A stretch of DNA of 64,000 nucleotides from Nemertoderma westbladi (taxonomy: Eukaryota; Xenacoelomorpha; Nemertodermatida; Nemertodermatidae), in NCBI GenBank assembly GCA_032718475.1, contig JAUCBJ010008895.1, positions 1 to 64,000 on the forward strand, written 5' to 3'. The notes under the pieces were generated by a model. It saw only the letters and a program-made list of their open reading frames with translations. It made no database searches and was not told where the DNA came from. How positions within the stretch are numbered: position 1 is the stretch's first letter; every line of letters begins with the position of its first letter. The position numbers were made by a program, and so were the translations under genes. Shown in pieces: positions 60,501-64,000 of the stretch.

Positions 60501-63500
60501 GTATAGCAGACTGCTGGATAATGTTTCATTCTATAGTTGATAAGTACAGCAGACTGGCTGGATAATGTTTCATTCTATAGTCGGTAAGTATAGCAGACTG
60601 CTGGATAATGTTTCATTCTATAGTTGATAAGTGCAGCAGACTGCTGGAGAATGTTTCATTCTATAGTTGATAAGTACAGCAGACTGGCTGGATAATGTTT
60701 CATTCTATAGTCGGTAAGTATAGCAGACTGCTGGATAATGTTTCATTCTATAGTTGATAAGTGCAGCAGACTGCTGGAGAATGTTTCATTCTATAGTTGA
60801 TAAGTACATCAGACTGGCTGGATAATGTTTCATTCTATAGTCGGTAAGTATAGCAGACTGCTGGATAATGTTTCATTCTATAGTTGATAAGTACAGAAGA
60901 CTGCTGGATAATGTTTCATTCTATACTTGATAAGTGCAGCAGACTGCTGGAGAATGTTTCATTCTATAGTTGATAAGTACAGCAGACTGGCTGGATAATG
61001 TTTCATTCTATAGTCGGTAAGTATAGCAGACTGCTGGATAATGTTTCATTCTATAGTTGATAAATGCAGCAGACTGCTGGAGAATGTTTCATTCTATAGT
61101 TGATAAGTACAGCAGACTGGCTGGATAATGTTTCATTCTATAGTCGGTAAGTATAGCAGACTGCTGGATAATGTTTCATTCTATAGTTGATAAGTGCAGC
61201 AGACTGCTGGAGAATGTTTCATTCTATAGTTGATAAGTACAGCAGACTGGCTGGATAATGTTTCATTCTATAGTCGGTAAGTATAGCAGACTGCTGGATA
61301 ATGTTTCATTCTATAGTTGATAAGTGCAGCAGACTGCTGGAGAATGTTTCATTCTATAGTTGATAAGTACAGCAGACTGGCTGGATAATGTTTCATTCTA
61401 TAGTCGGTAAGTATAGCAGACTGCTGGATAATGTTTCATTCTATAGTTGATAAGTGCAGCAGACTGCTGGAGAATGTTTCATTCTATAGTTGATAAGTAC
61501 AGCAGACTGGCTGGATAATGTATCATTCTATAGTCGGTAAGTATAGCAGACTGCTGGATAATGTTTCATTCTATAGTTGATAAGTGCAGCAGACTGCTGG
61601 AGAATGTTTCATTCTATAGTTGATAAGTACAGCAGACTGGCTGGATAATGTTTCATTCTATAATCGGTAAGTATAGCAGACTGCTGGATAATGTTTCATT
61701 CTATAGTTGATAAGTGCAGCAGACTGCTGGAGAATGTTTCATTCTATAGTTGATAAGTACAGCAGACTGGCTGGATAATGTTTCATTCTATAGTCGGTAA
61801 GTATAGCAGACTGCTGGATAATGTTTCATTCTATAGTTGATAAGTACAGAAGACTGCTGGAGAATGTTTCATTCTATAGTTGATAAGTGCATCAGACTGC
61901 TGGAGAATGTTTCATTCTATAGTTGATAAGTACAGCAGACTGGCTGGATAATGTTTCATTCTATAGTCGGTAAGTATAGCAGACTGCTGGATAATGTTTC
62001 ATTCTATAGTTGATAAGTGCAGCAGACTGCTGGAGAATGTTTCATTCTATAGTTGATAAGTACAGCAGACTGGCTGGATAATGTTTCATTCTATAGTCGG
62101 TAAGTATAGCAGACTGCTGGATAATGTTTCATTCTATAGTTGATAAGTGCAGCAGACTGCTGGAGAATGTTTCATTCTATAGTTGATAAGTACAGCAGAC
62201 TGGCTGGATAATGTTTCATTCTATAGTTGATAAGTGCAGCAGACTGCTGGAGAATGTTTCATTCTATAGTTGATAAGTACAGCAGACTGGCTGGATAATG
62301 TTTCATTCTATAGTCGGTAAGTATAGCAGACTGCTGGATAATGTTTCATTCTATAGTTGATAAGTGCAGCAGACTGCTGGAGAATGTTTCATTCTATAGT
62401 TGATAAGTACAGCAGACTGGCTGGATAATGTTTCATTCTATAGTCGGTAAGTATAGCAGACTGCTGGATAATGTTTCATTCTATAGTTGATAAGTACAGA
62501 AGACTGCTGGATAATGTTTCATTCTATACTTGATAAGTGCAGCAGACTGCTGGAGAATGTTTCATTCTATAGTTGATAAGTACAGCAGACTGGCTGGATA
62601 ATGTTTCATTCTATAGTCGGTAAGTATAGCAGACTGCTGGATAATGTTTCATTCTATAGTTGATAAATGCAGCAGACTGCTGGAGAATGTTTCATTCTAT
62701 AGTTGATAAGTACAGCAGACTGGCTGGATAATGTTTCATTCTATAGTCGGTAAGTATAGCAGACTGCTGGATAATGTTTCATTCTATAGTTGATAAGTAC
62801 AGAAGACTGCTGGAGAATGTTTCATTCTATAGTTGATAAGTACAGCAGATTGCTGGAGAATGTTTCATTCTATAGTTGATAAGTACAGCAGACTGCTGGA
62901 GAATGTTTCATTCTATAGTTGATAAGTACAGCAGACTGCTGGAGAATGTTTCATTCTATAGTTGATAAGTGCAGCAGATTGCTGGAGAATGTTTCATTCT
63001 ATAGTTGATAAGTACAGCAGACTGCTGGAGAATGTTTCATTCTATAGTTGATAAGTACAGCAGACTGCTGCAGAATGTTTCATTATATAGTTGATAAGTA
63101 CTGTACAGCAGACTGCTGGAGAATGTTTCATTCTATAGTTGATAAGTGGCGCAGATTGCTGGAGAATGTTTCATTCTATAGTTGATAAGTACAGCAGACT
63201 GCTGGAGAATGTTTCATTCTATAGTTGATAAGTACAGCAGACTGGCTGGATAACGTTTCATTCTATAGTCGGTAAGTATAGCAGACTGCTGGATAATGTT
63301 TCATTCTATAGTTGATAAGTACAGCAGACTGGCTGGATAATGTTTCATTCTATAGTCGGTAAGTATAGCAGACTGCTGGATAATGTTTCATTCTATAGTT
63401 GATAAGTGCAGCAGACTGCTGGAGAATGTTTCATTCTATAGTTGATAAGTACAGCAGACTGGCTGGATAATGTTTCATTCTATAGTCGGTAAGTATAGCA

Positions 63501-64000
63501 GACTGCTGGATAATGTTTCATTCTATAGTTGATAAATGCAGCAGACTGCTGGAGAATGTTTCATTCTATAGTTGATAAGTACAGCAGACTGGCTGGATAA
63601 TGTTTCATTCTATAGTCGGTAAGTATAGCAGACTGCTGGATAATGTTTCATTCTATAGTTGATAAGTGCAGCAGACTGCTGGAGAATGTTTCATTCTATA
63701 GTTGATAAGTACAGCAGACTGGCTGGATAATGTTTCATTCTATAGTCGGTAAGTATAGCAGACTGCTGGATAATGTTTCATTCTATAGTTGATAAGTGCA
63801 GCAGACTGCTGGAGAATGTTTCATTCTATAGTTGATAAGTACAGCAGACTGGCTGGATAATGTTTCATTCTATAGTCGGTAAGTATAGCAGACTGCTGGA
63901 TAATGTTTCATTCTATAGTTGATAAGTGCAGCAGACTGCTGGAGAATGTTTCATTCTATAGTTGATAAGTACAGCAGACTGGCTGGATAATGTTTCATTC
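57600..64000 (+). repeat. Trimeric 130-bp higher-order repeat
   Basis: Most of this part is a three-unit cycle: a GTGCAG unit with GGAGAATG, a GTACAG unit with CTGGCTGGATAATG and a TCGG tail, and a GTATAG unit with GGATAATG and a TTGA tail (43+44+43 bp). Monomeric stretches of GTACAG units interrupt it at about 59850-60420 and 62790-63230. Confidence 0.85.

Larger units (their letters stand above)
30109..64000 (+). repeat. Satellite array of a ~43-bp unit with higher-order structure
   Basis: Head-to-tail copies of a 43-bp unit (44 bp where CTGCTGG is CTGGCTGG) fill the region without interruption to the window end, about 780 copies by division. The unit reads, in order, GTA(T/C)AGCAGACTGCTGG, then A(G/T)AATGTTTCATTCT, then ATAGT(CGG or TGA)TAA. 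Variants are recurrent: starts GTATAG, GTACAG, GTGCAG, GTAGAG or GTACATC, and tails TCGGTAA, TTGATAA, TTTAATAA or TTGAAAA. They are arranged in repeated blocks, so amplification was by multi-unit segments. There is no open frame of note. The left edge near 30109 is sharp; the right edge is outside the window. Confidence 0.97.

Noticed and set aside
30109-64000. CRISPR-like array
   Set aside because: Units abut directly with no unique spacers, the DNA is eukaryotic, and the unit is a 43-bp satellite.
30109-64000. Heat-shock elements in each satellite unit
   Set aside because: GAA and TTC arms are present but the spacing is three bases, not the two needed for a standard element.

Overview
This is eukaryotic DNA, almost certainly from a metazoan and plausibly a marine invertebrate deuterostome. 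The grounds are AT-rich non-coding DNA, GT-AG introns, a BEL/Pao LTR retrotransposon (a clade known from animals), a degraded CR1/L2-type LINE tail and a piggyBac-like TTAA element. The species cannot be fixed from sequence alone; frequent TAGGCCTAC-type words only hint at the lineage.

Layout. (1) 314-840, minus strand: decayed 3' end of a CR1/L2-like LINE. (2) 1630-29322, plus strand: one host gene rebuilt here as eight exons (1630-2098, 2480-2708, 20911-21094, 21525-21698, 23069-23255, 25770-27520, 28080-28340, 28690-29322). Every intron is GT-AG, every junction phase agrees, and the joined length is 3888 nt (1295 codons plus stop). I do not recognise the protein family. (3) 2862-20347: a 17.5-kb BEL/Pao retrotransposon inserted in intron 2 of that gene, same orientation, with 1252-bp LTRs differing at three positions by eye and a 5-bp TGTGG target duplication. 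It carries an uninterrupted 2695-aa Gag-PR-RT-RNaseH-IN polyprotein (7973-16060). Unusually, it also has a zinc-knuckle reading frame after pol (17568-17966 and 17908-19017, overlapping in different frames) and a 3.9-kb leader. The leader contains a minisatellite, a tandem duplication and a nested 1554-bp non-autonomous piggyBac-like element (4681-6234). (4) 30109-64000: an unbroken satellite array of a ~43-bp unit (about 780 copies by division), running off the window end.

How the parts relate. The retroelement is young and sits between two exons whose phases still match, so if spliced out with the 18.2-kb intron it leaves the host protein intact. The piggyBac-like element landed in one copy of a duplicated leader segment; the other copy preserves the empty TTAA site. 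The satellite begins about 0.8 kb after the host gene ends. Its unit is built mostly of short dyads, and it is organised into higher-order repeats of about 2.1-2.4 kb in the middle and a 130-bp trimer towards the right. This is the architecture expected of centromeric or other heterochromatic satellites, but chromosomal position is unknown.

The strongest candidates for something undescribed are the oversized BEL/Pao element with its post-pol zinc-knuckle ORF, the unrecognised eight-exon gene, and the dyad-built satellite.
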